A stretch of 5,927 nucleotides of DNA from Acidobacteriota bacterium (GTDB taxonomy: Bacteria; Acidobacteriota; Terriglobia; Terriglobales; Acidobacteriaceae). Every line of letters begins with the position of its first letter. Position 1 is the first letter of the stretch. The notes beneath the pieces are model-generated. The model worked only from the letters and a program-made list of their open reading frames with translations, was not told where the DNA came from and did not search any database. The stretch spans positions 1 to 5,927 of the forward strand of contig JAJZHR010000174.1 of NCBI GenBank assembly GCA_021810815.1, read 5' to 3'. Positions 1-5,927 of this stretch are shown here, piece after piece. The position numbers and the translations under genes are program-made.

Positions 1-108
1 ACCCTGCGCAGAGCTTCCCTAGCGCGCGTCAAGGTAGAGGAAGATGAGCAGAAAAGAGCAACCAGAATTGCGCCGAAGAAAGTCAGTACAGAGAAGGGGA
101 GGAAATAG
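1..108 (+). CDS. 3' end of an open frame upstream of the XRE gene (possible toxin C-terminus)
   Basis: This frame is open from the first base of the window to a TAG at 106-108. The other two forward frames close within about 45 bases. The visible 35 residues are rich in Lys and Arg (ending ...VSTEKGRK) and match no motif I recognise. The stop lies 2 nt before the ATG of the helix-turn-helix gene, and that gene's strong Shine-Dalgarno sequence sits inside this frame. This spacing is usual for two co-translated genes. In RelE/HigB-type modules with this kind of antitoxin the toxin gene comes first, so this may be the toxin's C-terminal tail. That is inferred from position only: no toxin core is in the window, and the tail could equally be chance open frame. 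Confidence 0.35.
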   Translation, partial: TLRRASLARVKVEEDEQKRATRIAPKKVSTEKGRK

Positions 109-110
109 CC

Positions 111-431
111 ATGGCTCGGAATGTGAACGACATGATTAGCGCTCTACCCGCCGCTCGCCGCCGCAAGATCGAGAAGCGAGCCCAAGCGCTGATGAGCGAA
201 GAGATGAGTTTGCAAGAGCTGCGTCGCGCACGCGAGATGACGCAGGTAAAGATGGCCCGGCGTCTCGGGGTGGCGCAGAAGCAAATCTCCGACATCGAGA
301 AGCGCACCGACATGCACATCTCCACGCTGCGGCGTTCCATCGAAGCAATGGGCGGCAAACTTTCCCTGGTGGCGGAGTTCCCTGACCGCAAACCTGTTGT
401 GCTTACCGGCATCACGGCATTGAGCGTTTAG
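111..431 (+). CDS. XRE-family helix-turn-helix protein, HigA-like antitoxin candidate
   Basis: This 106-residue DNA-binding protein is probably the antitoxin and autorepressor of a type II toxin-antitoxin module. Residues 1-32 are a charged, probably helical N-terminal segment. Residues 34-80 carry the Cro/C1-type helix-turn-helix, with LQELRRAREMTQ as the first helix, then MARRLGVAQKQISDIEKR as the turn and recognition helix. The following STLRRSIEAMGGKL (71-84) and hydrophobic LVAEFPD are characteristic of the XRE antitoxins that accompany RelE/HigB-type toxins. The start is supported by a GGGGAGG at 96-102, 8 nt before the ATG. The preceding open frame ends 2 nt upstream, consistent with a toxin-antitoxin operon whose promoter lies outside the window. 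A solitary XRE regulator is the alternative. The DNA-binding fold is confident; the antitoxin role is inferred from family resemblance and order. Confidence 0.85.
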   Translation: MARNVNDMISALPAARRRKIEKRAQALMSEEMSLQELRRAREMTQVKMARRLGVAQKQISDIEKRTDMHISTLRRSIEAMGGKLSLVAEFPDRKPVVLTGITALSV

Positions 432-524
432 CAAGGCAAGTGCAGATTGCTTTGGCACACCTTCCAGATTTCGCGCGCCAGTGAGCCCCTCTCTATTGCT
501 CCTGCGTTGACATCTGGGCTGCGA
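432..524. other. Intergenic space between convergent genes
   Basis: These 93 bp separate the stop of the XRE gene from the stop of the minus-strand helix-turn-helix gene. I see only a weak 5-bp complementarity (AGCAA with TTGCT, just after the XRE stop) and no U-tract, so no convincing bidirectional terminator is visible. No protein with a recognisable motif is encoded on either strand. Confidence 0.5.
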
Positions 525-740
525 TCACCCGGCGAGCCGCTCGGGGTGGTTAGTGCGCGAAAACCTTCTCAGATCGAACACGGGGATCAGCACCCGCGCC
601 CCAATGCGGCGGGCGGCGAGCTGTTTGTTTGCGACCAGGTAGTCGAGCGCTCTTCGGCTGATGGAGAGCATCCCCGCGGCCTCGTCTCTACCAACCAGGA
701 ACTTCTCTTCGGGCGCAATCGCAACTCTTCCCGGACTCAG
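525..740 (-). CDS. Excisionase/MerR-like helix-turn-helix protein, CTG start proposed
   Basis: The minus strand encodes a compact DNA-binding domain. From the proposed start, residues 14-60 read KFLVGRDEAAGMLSISRRAL, then DYLVANKQLAARRIGARVLI and PVFDLRRF. This follows the excisionase-family plan: an 'EAA..L.(V/I)SRR' helix-turn-helix, an 'L.A.RIG.R..IP' wing and a closing 'L..F' helix. Such proteins are DNA-binding adaptors in mobile elements or small regulators. The frame opens after a TGA at 753-755 and has no ATG, GTG or TTG before the domain. The only internal ATG (residue 24) would cut the first helix. A CTG at 738-740 has GAGGAG 8 nt upstream and gives 71 residues, so I propose it as the start. 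Otherwise the gene is a remnant that lost its first codons. The stop is TGA at 525-527. The domain identity is fairly sure; expression is uncertain. Confidence 0.6.
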   Translation of the reverse strand: MSPGRVAIAPEEKFLVGRDEAAGMLSISRRALDYLVANKQLAARRIGARVLIPVFDLRRFSRTNHPERLAG

Positions 741-806
741 GCCGTCCGCTCCTCAGCTAAGCGCATATAGCTGATACATCCAGGTGCTAGGCAGGCGGAA
801 TTGCCA

Positions 807-835
807 TTGACAGCGTCCTCGAAAATCTTTATACA
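807..835 (+). promoter_or_regulatory. Sigma70-type promoter for the GH2 gene
   Basis: A perfect -35 hexamer, TTGACA (807-812), is followed after 17 nt by TATACA (830-835), which matches four of the six bases of TATAAT including the leading TATA. The surrounding DNA is clearly more AT-rich than the genes. Transcription would start near 842, giving a leader of about 100 nt before the GH2 start codon. I see no clear operator palindrome next to it. This is a pattern match only. Confidence 0.55.
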
Positions 836-941
836 TCCTACTTTGCGTTATTTTGTACCTGCTATGAACTATCTCCGATGCGCACGGCCCTGTCCGGGCG
901 GAGATGGAGATGCGGAGCAGCACTGAGGGATTCGATAAGAG

Positions 942-3536
942 ATGCACACGCGCAGAAGCTTCATGCAAGCCGCGGCAATTGGCACCATCGGCACTCTGGC
1001 GGGCCGCGGGACACTGGCGTCCTCACTGGCCACACTCGCGGCCACCATCCCCGATGCTGGTGGAGCGAGCCGTATTCAGCGCTTGAGCAACGGCTGGGAG
1101 TATCTGCAAGGCTCGCTCGGCGGCCCGTGGGAGGTTTGGCGCAGCGAAGAGGTCGCCGTGTTCGTCCCGGTGGCGATGCCGCATTGCTTCAACGCCTACG
1201 ACGGCTGCGATCCCGACGTTCCCTACTATCGCGGCAATGGCTGGTACAGGACGCACGTGCAAACGGCGAATCCCTATCTGAAGGGCCGCACCCTGCTGCA
1301 CTTCGAAGGCGCGGGGCAAACCGCGAAGGTGTATGTGGGCGAGCAACTCGCCGGAGAGCATCGCGGCGGCTACGACGAATTTGTGGTGGATATCACGGAG
1401 TTGGCGGAGGCAGCCGACGAATCCGCCCTTGCTGCGAAGAACGCCGCCGCCGCGGCGGCGCCTGCGAAGAGCGGCAAAGGAAAGAAGGCGGCAGCGAAGA
1501 CGAAGGGGCTGCCCATCGCCGTGCTCTGCGACAACTCGCGCGATCTGGACCGCATTCCCAGCGACCTGAGCGACTTCAGCCTCTACGGCGGACTGTATCG
1601 GCATGTGAATCTGGTGTATGTGCCGGAGATCTCGCTGGAGAGGGTGCATGTTCGTTCGAGCCTGGCCTCGGCGACTTCAGCCGCGCGCGTGTCGGTGCTC
1701 GGGACGCTCTACTTTCCCGCTCCAGAAAGCGCAGCGGCTTCTGTGCGCTATGCCGTCGAGGTGACCGACGCCAGCGGCGCTGTGGTGCATCGATCAAGCG
1801 GAACCGCCAGGCCGTGGACTGGACCGAAGGAGATCGCGAGTTTCACGTTGGAGAAGCCGAAGCTCTGGAGCCCGAGCCAGCCGCATCTCTATCGCTGCAA
1901 AGTGAGCCTGTCCGGCGCGGACGGCGGCTCCGGCGGTGAATACGCCGTTCAGGAGAACTTCGGCATCAAGCACACGGAGATGGTTCTGCATGGGCCGTTC
2001 AAGTTGAATGGCGAGCGACTGCTGCTGCGCGGCACGCATCGGCATGAGGACCACGCCGGCTATGCCGCGGCGATGCCCGACGACCTGATCGAGCAGGAGA
2101 TGACGCTGATCAAGGATGTTGGCGCGAACTTCATCCGGCTGGCGCATTATCAGCAGTCGCGACGGGTGCTGGAAATGTGCGACCGGCTGGGCATCCTGGT
2201 GTGGGAAGAAGTTCCGTGGTGCCGGGGCGGTGTTGGCGACGAGGCATTCAAGACGATGGCGCGGGACAAGCTGCGCAATATGATCGACCAGCACTTCAAC
2301 CACGCGAGCGTGCTCTTCTGGGGCCTGGGCAATGAGGATGACTGGCCGACGGAATATCCCGAGGTGAATGAAGAGAAAATTCGCTCCTTCATGCAGGAGC
2401 TGAATGAGTTGGCCCACAGCCTGGACTCTTCGCGGTATACCTCTTTCCGGCGGTGCGATTTCGCTCGGGATATTCCCGACGCATACTCGCCCTCGATCTG
2501 GGCGGGTTGGTATCGCGGAACCTACCCTGAATACCAGGCTGCGCTGGAAGCCGAGAGGGACCGCGTAAACCATTTGATCCACATGGAATGGGGAGCGGAC
2601 AGCCATGCGGGAAGGAACTCGGAGAACCCAGACCGCGTGCTTGCGGAGATCGCGACCGGGCACGGGACCGATGAGCGCGGCATGGACTATCTTTCGACGG
2701 GCGGGTCGGCGAGAGTGTCGCGCGACGGGGATTGGTCTGAGACTTACGCCTGCAATCTCTTCGATTGGCACCTGAAGACACAGGAGACGCTGCCCTGGTT
2801 CATGGGGTCGGCGCAGTGGATCTTCAAGGACTTCACAACGCCTCTGCGGATGGAGAACCCGGTGCCCCGTGTGAACCAGAAAGGCATGATCGCGCGCGAC
2901 ATGACGAAGAAAGAGGGGTACTACGTCTTCCAGTCCTACTGGGCGGAGAAGCCGATGGCGCGCATCTATGGCCACAATTGGCCGGTGCGATGGGGCGCTG
3001 CCAACGAGCAGAAGATGGTGAAGGTCTACTCGAACTGCGAGACCGCAGAGATGTTCCTGAACGGCAAGTCTCTGGGAACAAGGACGCGCGACAGCCAGAA
3101 CTATCCTGCGGCGGGCCTGCGCTGGATCGCGCCGTTCGACGAGGGGAAAAACACGCTGAGGGTTGTGGCGCGCAAGGGCGCAGCGACGGTGGAGGACGAA
3201 ATCGAATTCCTCTATCAGACAGAGAAGTGGGGCTCGCCCGCGGAGATGCGCCTGACAGAGAAGGCGCGCTCCACCGTGAATGGCCAGCGCATGGTGACGG
3301 TCGAGGCGAAGCTGTACGACGCGAAGGGCGTGCTGTGCCTGGACGCGAAAAACCGGGTGCGCTTCTCCATGGCTGGCCCAGGGACGCTGATCGACAACCA
3401 GGGCACATCGAATGGATCCCGCCTGGTGGAAATGTGCAACGGCCGCTCGGAGATCACGTTGATCGCCGGCGATGGGCGCTGCACAGTGGCTGTCGCAACG
3501 GAGAGAATTCCAACCGCGTTCTATCTGGTTTCCTGA
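942..3536 (+). CDS. Tat-exported family 2 glycoside hydrolase (beta-galactosidase-like)
   Basis: This complete 864-residue retaining glycosidase probably removes non-reducing terminal beta-linked sugars from oligosaccharides outside the cytoplasm. The N-terminus THTRRSF-like sequence is in fact HTRRSFMQ (2-9), a twin-arginine motif, followed by an Ala/Gly/Thr/Leu-rich hydrophobic stretch to about residue 35, so export is by Tat. Residues ~45-230 form the GH2 sugar-binding beta-sandwich (ending LYGGLYRHVNLVYVP), ~232-345 the Ig-like domain, and ~350-640 the TIM barrel. The barrel has THRHEDH (365-371), WEEVPW (421-426), FWGLGNED with acid/base Glu465, HMEWGAD with nucleophile Glu549, and GSAQWIFKDF (622-631). 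Residues ~674-763 resemble DUF4982 and 764-864 the GH2 C-terminal domain 5. Residues ~155-189 are an unusual Ala/Lys insertion. GAGGG at 925-929 lies 12 nt before the ATG, a long spacing; the start is fixed by the Tat motif. Beta-galactosidase is the best guess; beta-glucuronidase or another GH2 specificity is possible. Confidence 0.95.
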   Translation: MHTRRSFMQAAAIGTIGTLAGRGTLASSLATLAATIPDAGGASRIQRLSNGWEYLQGSLGGPWEVWRSEEVAVFVPVAMPHCFNAYDGCDPDVPYYRGNGWYRTHVQTANPYLKGRTLLHFEGAGQTAKVYVGEQLAGEHRGGYDEFVVDITELAEAADESALAAKNAAAAAAPAKSGKGKKAAAKTKGLPIAVLCDNSRDLDRIPSDLSDFSLYGGLYRHVNLVYVPEISLERVHVRSSLASATSAARVSVLGTLYFPAPESAAASVRYAVEVTDASGAVVHRSSGTARPWTGPKEIASFTLEKPKLWSPSQPHLYRCKVSLSGADGGSGGEYAVQENFGIKHTEMVLHGPFKLNGERLLLRGTHRHEDHAGYAAAMPDDLIEQEMTLIKDVGANFIRLAHYQQSRRVLEMCDRLGILVWEEVPWCRGGVGDEAFKTMARDKLRNMIDQHFNHASVLFWGLGNEDDWPTEYPEVNEEKIRSFMQELNELAHSLDSSRYTSFRRCDFARDIPDAYSPSIWAGWYRGTYPEYQAALEAERDRVNHLIHMEWGADSHAGRNSENPDRVLAEIATGHGTDERGMDYLSTGGSARVSRDGDWSETYACNLFDWHLKTQETLPWFMGSAQWIFKDFTTPLRMENPVPRVNQKGMIARDMTKKEGYYVFQSYWAEKPMARIYGHNWPVRWGAANEQKMVKVYSNCETAEMFLNGKSLGTRTRDSQNYPAAGLRWIAPFDEGKNTLRVVARKGAATVEDEIEFLYQTEKWGSPAEMRLTEKARSTVNGQRMVTVEAKLYDAKGVLCLDAKNRVRFSMAGPGTLIDNQGTSNGSRLVEMCNGRSEITLIAGDGRCTVAVATERIPTAFYLVS
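1404..1508 (+). other. Ala/Lys-rich low-complexity insertion inside the GH2 beta-sandwich
   Basis: These bases encode residues 155-189 of the GH2 enzyme. The segment has a run of six alanines (168-173), then Pro, and a Lys/Gly/Ala stretch with several AK and KK steps. It sits between the strand ending VVDITEL and the strand beginning LPIAVLCDNS. GH2 enzymes normally have a short turn there, with a phrase like 'GKN'. The reading frame is kept, so this looks like a surface-exposed flexible loop rather than a frameshift. The DNA is GCC/GCG- and AAG-rich, consistent with growth by slippage. Confidence 0.7.
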
Positions 3537-3571
3537 GGAAGCTCCGATCCAGTTGCGCAGTCAAGCCCTCG

Positions 3572-3585
3572 GCGGCTAAAGCCGC
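3572..3585. repeat. Internal hairpin GCGGCTAAAGCCGC
   Basis: This perfect GC-rich inverted repeat, arms GCGGCT and AGCCGC around AA, lies in the left half of the 125-bp element. It has no following T-run, so it is not a standard Rho-independent terminator. I recall similar GCGGCTAAAGCCGC cores between genes in Acidobacteriota genomes, which I cannot verify here. Confidence 0.7.
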
Positions 3586-3606
3586 GCGGATGATGCGGCA
3601 TTCACC

Positions 3607-3626
3607 GATGGGCTTCAAGCCCCATC
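3607..3626. repeat. Internal hairpin GATGGGCTTCAAGCCCCATC
   Basis: This near-perfect inverted repeat has arms GATGGGCT and AGCCCCATC, with a single extra C in the right arm and a tight TCA loop. It lies in the right half of the 125-bp element. With the 3572-3585 hairpin and the terminal arms, it gives the element a three-stem layout. Confidence 0.65.
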
Positions 3627-3659
3627 CCCTTCAAGGCGCGACTTCATCAGAGCTTCCTC

Positions 3660-3977
3660 TAAAACAATAAACGCGTGACGCGAACCGCAGAGCGGCACTT
3701 ATGCCACAGCAGCGCCTCTTCGACGAGCGCAAGCGCCCAACTGCTTGGATCCCGCGATTCTCGAGTCGCTGGGATGCCATCGCCCAGAGATATGCGACCA
3801 TGTGCCGCCTCGTTTCGGCTTCGCATGGGATCCCTTTGGCAGTTTGAACTCCCATGCATCGCCATTTCGGAGTGCGGCTTGTTTCAAATACCGAACTTTA
3901 TTTTTCTATTGCTGGCCAGTTCTTGTTGCTGCTTGATACTATCTCCTCCGTTGCACAGTTTCCCTTCTGGAGCCGCC
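3660..3977. other. Palindrome-rich non-coding region before the beta-helix gene
   Basis: I find no believable gene in these 318 bp; the open frames on both strands look like chance translations. The left part holds a cluster of short palindromes: CGCGTGACGCG (3672-3682), CCGC-AGA-GCGG (3685-3695) and GGCA-CTTA-TGCC (3694-3705). Further along, CTGGG (3769-3773) can pair with CCCAG (3783-3787), and GCATGGGA (3823-3830) with TCCCATGC (3850-3857). GGATCCC occurs at 3747-3753 and 3828-3834. From about 3890 the DNA turns AT-rich, with a T-run near 3898-3905, which is where a promoter for the next gene would be expected. No strong -35/-10 pair is visible there. Confidence 0.5.
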
Positions 3978-5927
3978 ATGCATTTTCGCGACCGCAAGAG
4001 TCTTCCCGCCCTGCTTCTATCGCTTACTCTCCTTGTGCTCTCGTCTGTTGCGGCGTCCGCCGCAGCTTCGAGCCAAATCTATGTGTCGCCCACGGGCAAC
4101 GATGCCAATCCGGGCACGCAGGCCAGACCCGTTCGAACGTTGGAGCATGCGCGGGATCTTGCGCGAGTGTTGAAGCGGAAGCAGAGCGGCAGAGATGTGC
4201 GCATCTGGCTCGCTGGCGGCACGTACCGGCTGAGCCAGCCTTTGGTGCTGACGGCTGAGGACTCGGGCGCGGGGGGCTCGCATGTTGTGTACGCGGCACT
4301 GCCCGGTCAATGGCCGATCCTCAGCGGCGGTGTGCAGGTGAAGGGCTGGAAGCGGATCGATGCCTCGCGCAACCTGTGGTCGGCTCCGGCTCCCGAGCAG
4401 GTGAAGAGCGCGCGGCAGATGTACATCGACGGTGTTCGCGCCAGCCGCACGCGCGGACGCCTGCCAGTGCGGCTTACAGCGACCGAAACCGGTTACACGG
4501 CAAGCGGCGACGCCATGGCCCAGTGGAGGAACCCAGCGGATCTGGAGTTCATCTACATGGGCGGCAACGGCGTGTGGTCGGAGCCGTCGGTTGGCCTGGG
4601 CTCCTGGACCGAGCCGCGCTGCCCCGTCGCCAGCATCAGCGGAGCCGCCATCACGATGCAGCAGCCCTGCTGGGATAACTCCACCAGACGTGCGATGCTG
4701 CCGAGCGGAGCGCGAACAGCGAACCTTGTCGGCCCAAAGAGCGTGGGCAAGCAGCCGACCTATGTCGAGAACGCCTACGAGTTGCTTGGCACGCCGGGCC
4801 AGTTCTACCTCGACCGGAAATCAAGAACCATCTACTACGTGCCGCGCGCAGGCGAGGACTTGAGCAGAGCGGACGTGGAACTGCCCTGGCTGGAGAAGCT
4901 GGTCGATGGCCGGGGGACGGCAGCCGCTCCTGTGCATGACATCGTGTTCTCCGGCATCCAGTTCTCCTACGCTGCGTGGCTCGGAGCAAGCGGTCCGGAT
5001 GGCTTCTCCGAGATACAGGCGGGCTATCAGGTGACTGGGCCCGAAGGCTACGCGAAGCAGGGCCTCTGCAGCCTGGTTCCAGGGGGCATGTGCCCCTATG
5101 GCGCATGGACCAAGGAGCCTGGCAATGTGGCTCTCTCGTACGCGCATGATGTGCGCTTCGCGCGCGACGCATTCGTCCACCTCGGCGGAGCTGGGCTGGA
5201 TCTGGGCGATGGGGCGCAGCATTGCGTGGTGGAGGGATCGGTATTCACCGACGTCTCCGGCAACGGGCTTCAACTCGGCGGAGTGGACGCTCCCCTCGCG
5301 CCATACGCGGAGCAGACAAGCGACAATCGGATCGACAACAACCTCTTCGAGAACATCGGGGCAGAGTTTCGCGGCGGCATCGGCATCGTTGTCGGCTATG
5401 CGCAGCGCACGTCCATCGACCACAACCAGCTCGACCACACGCCGTACGCAACGATTTCCATCGGCTGGGGAGGATGGCCGGATAAGATCCAACAGGCCGG
5501 CCAGGCGAACTACTCCAACCACAATGTGATCGCGGACAACCTCATCCACAACTTCATGCAGGTGCTCTCCGACGGCGGCGGCATCTACACGCAGGGCCGC
5601 ACCGGAAAGACGCTGGAGGATGGTGAGCGCGTTGCCGGAAATGTGATCTACAGCCAGTACGGCTCCGGCCACGGCATCTACACCGACAATGGCTCTTCGA
5701 TGATCACGGTGGACGGCAACGCGATGTTCCACACCAACCACGACAACTGGGGCAGCCGCCATCACGACTACTATGACGGCCTCGACGGCAAGGACTTCGA
5801 TCCATTGTTGATCGAGAACAATTACTGGCAGCAGGGCGATCCCGACTCCTCAAAGGGAAGTGTTACCGAGCGCGGCAATCGGCTGATCCATTCGCTCAAG
5901 GAGGTTCCCGCTGGCGTGATAGCGGAA
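3978..5927 (+). CDS. Secreted right-handed parallel beta-helix enzyme, GH141-like (3' end missing)
   Basis: The frame starts at ATG 3978, with GGAG 5 nt upstream, and stays open for 650 codons to the window end. Residues 1-28 are a Sec signal peptide: basic MHFRDRK, a Leu-rich core and a probable ASA cleavage site at 26-28. Mature sequence opens with IYVSPTGNDANPGTQARPVR and TLEHARDL (to 61), then IWLAGGTYRL and LTAEDSGAGGSHVVYAALPG. This is the N-terminal signature of secreted beta-helix proteins acting on polysaccharides. From about residue 310 the sequence becomes repetitive and Asn-rich, with beta-helix turns such as NRIDNNLFENI (450-460) and HNVIADNLIHNF. LSDGGGIYTQG (Asp532) and GHGIYTDNG (Asp570) are candidate active-site strands. 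Signal and N-terminal motifs favour GH141-like (alpha-L-fucosidase or xylanase) or a related beta-helix family; a lyase is not excluded. Fold and export are confident; substrate is inferred. The GH2 upstream suggests shared glycan degradation. Confidence 0.9.
   Translation, partial: MHFRDRKSLPALLLSLTLLVLSSVAASAAASSQIYVSPTGNDANPGTQARPVRTLEHARDLARVLKRKQSGRDVRIWLAGGTYRLSQPLVLTAEDSGAGGSHVVYAALPGQWPILSGGVQVKGWKRIDASRNLWSAPAPEQVKSARQMYIDGVRASRTRGRLPVRLTATETGYTASGDAMAQWRNPADLEFIYMGGNGVWSEPSVGLGSWTEPRCPVASISGAAITMQQPCWDNSTRRAMLPSGARTANLVGPKSVGKQPTYVENAYELLGTPGQFYLDRKSRTIYYVPRAGEDLSRADVELPWLEKLVDGRGTAAAPVHDIVFSGIQFSYAAWLGASGPDGFSEIQAGYQVTGPEGYAKQGLCSLVPGGMCPYGAWTKEPGNVALSYAHDVRFARDAFVHLGGAGLDLGDGAQHCVVEGSVFTDVSGNGLQLGGVDAPLAPYAEQTSDNRIDNNLFENIGAEFRGGIGIVVGYAQRTSIDHNQLDHTPYATISIGWGGWPDKIQQAGQANYSNHNVIADNLIHNFMQVLSDGGGIYTQGRTGKTLEDGERVAGNVIYSQYGSGHGIYTDNGSSMITVDGNAMFHTNHDNWGSRHHDYYDGLDGKDFDPLLIENNYWQQGDPDSSKGSVTERGNRLIHSLKEVPAGVIAE

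Larger units (their letters stand above)
3535..3659. repeat. 125-bp palindromic element with 24-bp terminal inverted repeats
   Basis: The left end (3535-3558) begins GAGGAAGCTC. The reverse complement of the right end (3636-3659) begins with the same ten bases. Across 24 positions, 20 are identical, and one of the four differences would form a G-U pair in RNA. Two further hairpins lie between the ends, so the whole unit could fold as a closed stem with branches or extrude as a cruciform. The left end overlaps the last two bases of the GH2 stop codon, so the GH2 reading frame is unaffected. I see no target-site duplication and no coding capacity. It resembles a REP/MITE-like interspersed unit and may also act as a 3' stabiliser or weak terminator of the GH2 transcript. 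Confidence 0.65.

Noticed and set aside
447..770. 107-residue plus-strand open frame
   Set aside because: It has no domain resemblance, while the opposite strand at 525-740 encodes a recognisable helix-turn-helix protein.
753..968. 71-residue minus-strand frame ending just before the helix-turn-helix gene, considered as its lost N-terminus
   Set aside because: It covers the AT-rich promoter region and the GH2 start, and its translation shows no folded-domain character, so an in-frame stop splitting one longer gene is unlikely.
878..1939. 353-residue plus-strand open frame overlapping the GH2 start
   Set aside because: The translation is Arg/Gly-rich without domains, whereas the overlapping frame encodes the Tat signal and GH2 domains.
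1794..2975. 393-residue minus-strand open frame opposite the GH2 gene
   Set aside because: It lies wholly inside the GH2 coding region, has no recognisable domain and reads as an Arg/His/Pro-rich shadow, as expected opposite GC-rich codons.
3572..3626. Rho-independent terminator after the GH2 gene
   Set aside because: The hairpins are strong but neither is followed by a T-run, so a structural repeat explains them better.
3909..3942. Possible promoter before the beta-helix gene (TTGCTG with GATACT or TACTAT)
   Set aside because: The spacing is 20 nt or more and the hexamers are weak, so it is not reported as a feature.
3854..4258. 134-residue plus-strand open frame across the start of the beta-helix gene
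   Set aside because: It is out of frame with the beta-helix gene, which has a ribosome site, signal peptide and conserved N-terminal motif from 3978.
4821..5765. 314-residue minus-strand open frame opposite the beta-helix gene
   Set aside because: The sense frame has a signal peptide and clear beta-helix motifs; the antisense translation is Val/Ala/Asp-rich without motifs and follows from the codon bias.

Overview
The window looks like a piece of a GC-rich bacterial chromosome, most likely from a soil or plant-litter degrader. I lean towards Acidobacteriota (class Terriglobia). The reasons are the protein style, a Tat-exported GH2 enzyme, a secreted beta-helix enzyme beside it, and palindromic intergenic DNA built on a GCGGCTAAAGCCGC core, which I associate from memory with that phylum. 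This assignment is an inference; no marker gene is present.

Layout. Positions 1-431 carry the end of an open frame with a basic tail and, 2 nt later, an XRE-type helix-turn-helix protein of the kind that acts as antitoxin in RelE/HigB-type toxin-antitoxin pairs. Convergent to it, at 525-740 on the minus strand, is a small excisionase/MerR-like helix-turn-helix protein. It lacks an ATG, GTG or TTG start, so it either uses CTG or is a remnant. It appears only as a frame without a standard start and is easy to miss. Positions 741-941 hold a good sigma70-like promoter on the plus strand and the leader of the next gene.

Positions 942-3536 encode a complete 864-residue family 2 glycoside hydrolase with a twin-arginine signal, both catalytic glutamates and a two-domain C-terminus typical of beta-galactosidase-like GH2 enzymes. 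An Ala/Lys-rich insertion interrupts its N-terminal beta-sandwich. A 125-bp element with 24-bp imperfect terminal inverted repeats begins within its stop codon and contains two internal hairpins. About 320 bp of apparently non-coding, palindrome-rich DNA follows.

Positions 3978-5927 encode the first 650 residues of a Sec-exported right-handed parallel beta-helix protein. It resembles GH141-like or related polysaccharide-active enzymes and runs off the window.

How the genes work together. The two large genes are co-oriented and both exported, so they probably help take apart a plant or microbial heteropolysaccharide: the beta-helix enzyme acts on a branched or uronic/fucosyl-containing glycan, and the GH2 removes terminal sugars. 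The 442-bp gap with repeats suggests separate transcription rather than a tight operon. The left-hand DNA-binding genes look like accessory elements unrelated to carbohydrate use. I did not find a clearly new system. The items most worth checking are the inverted-repeat element, the startless helix-turn-helix gene and the GH2 insertion.
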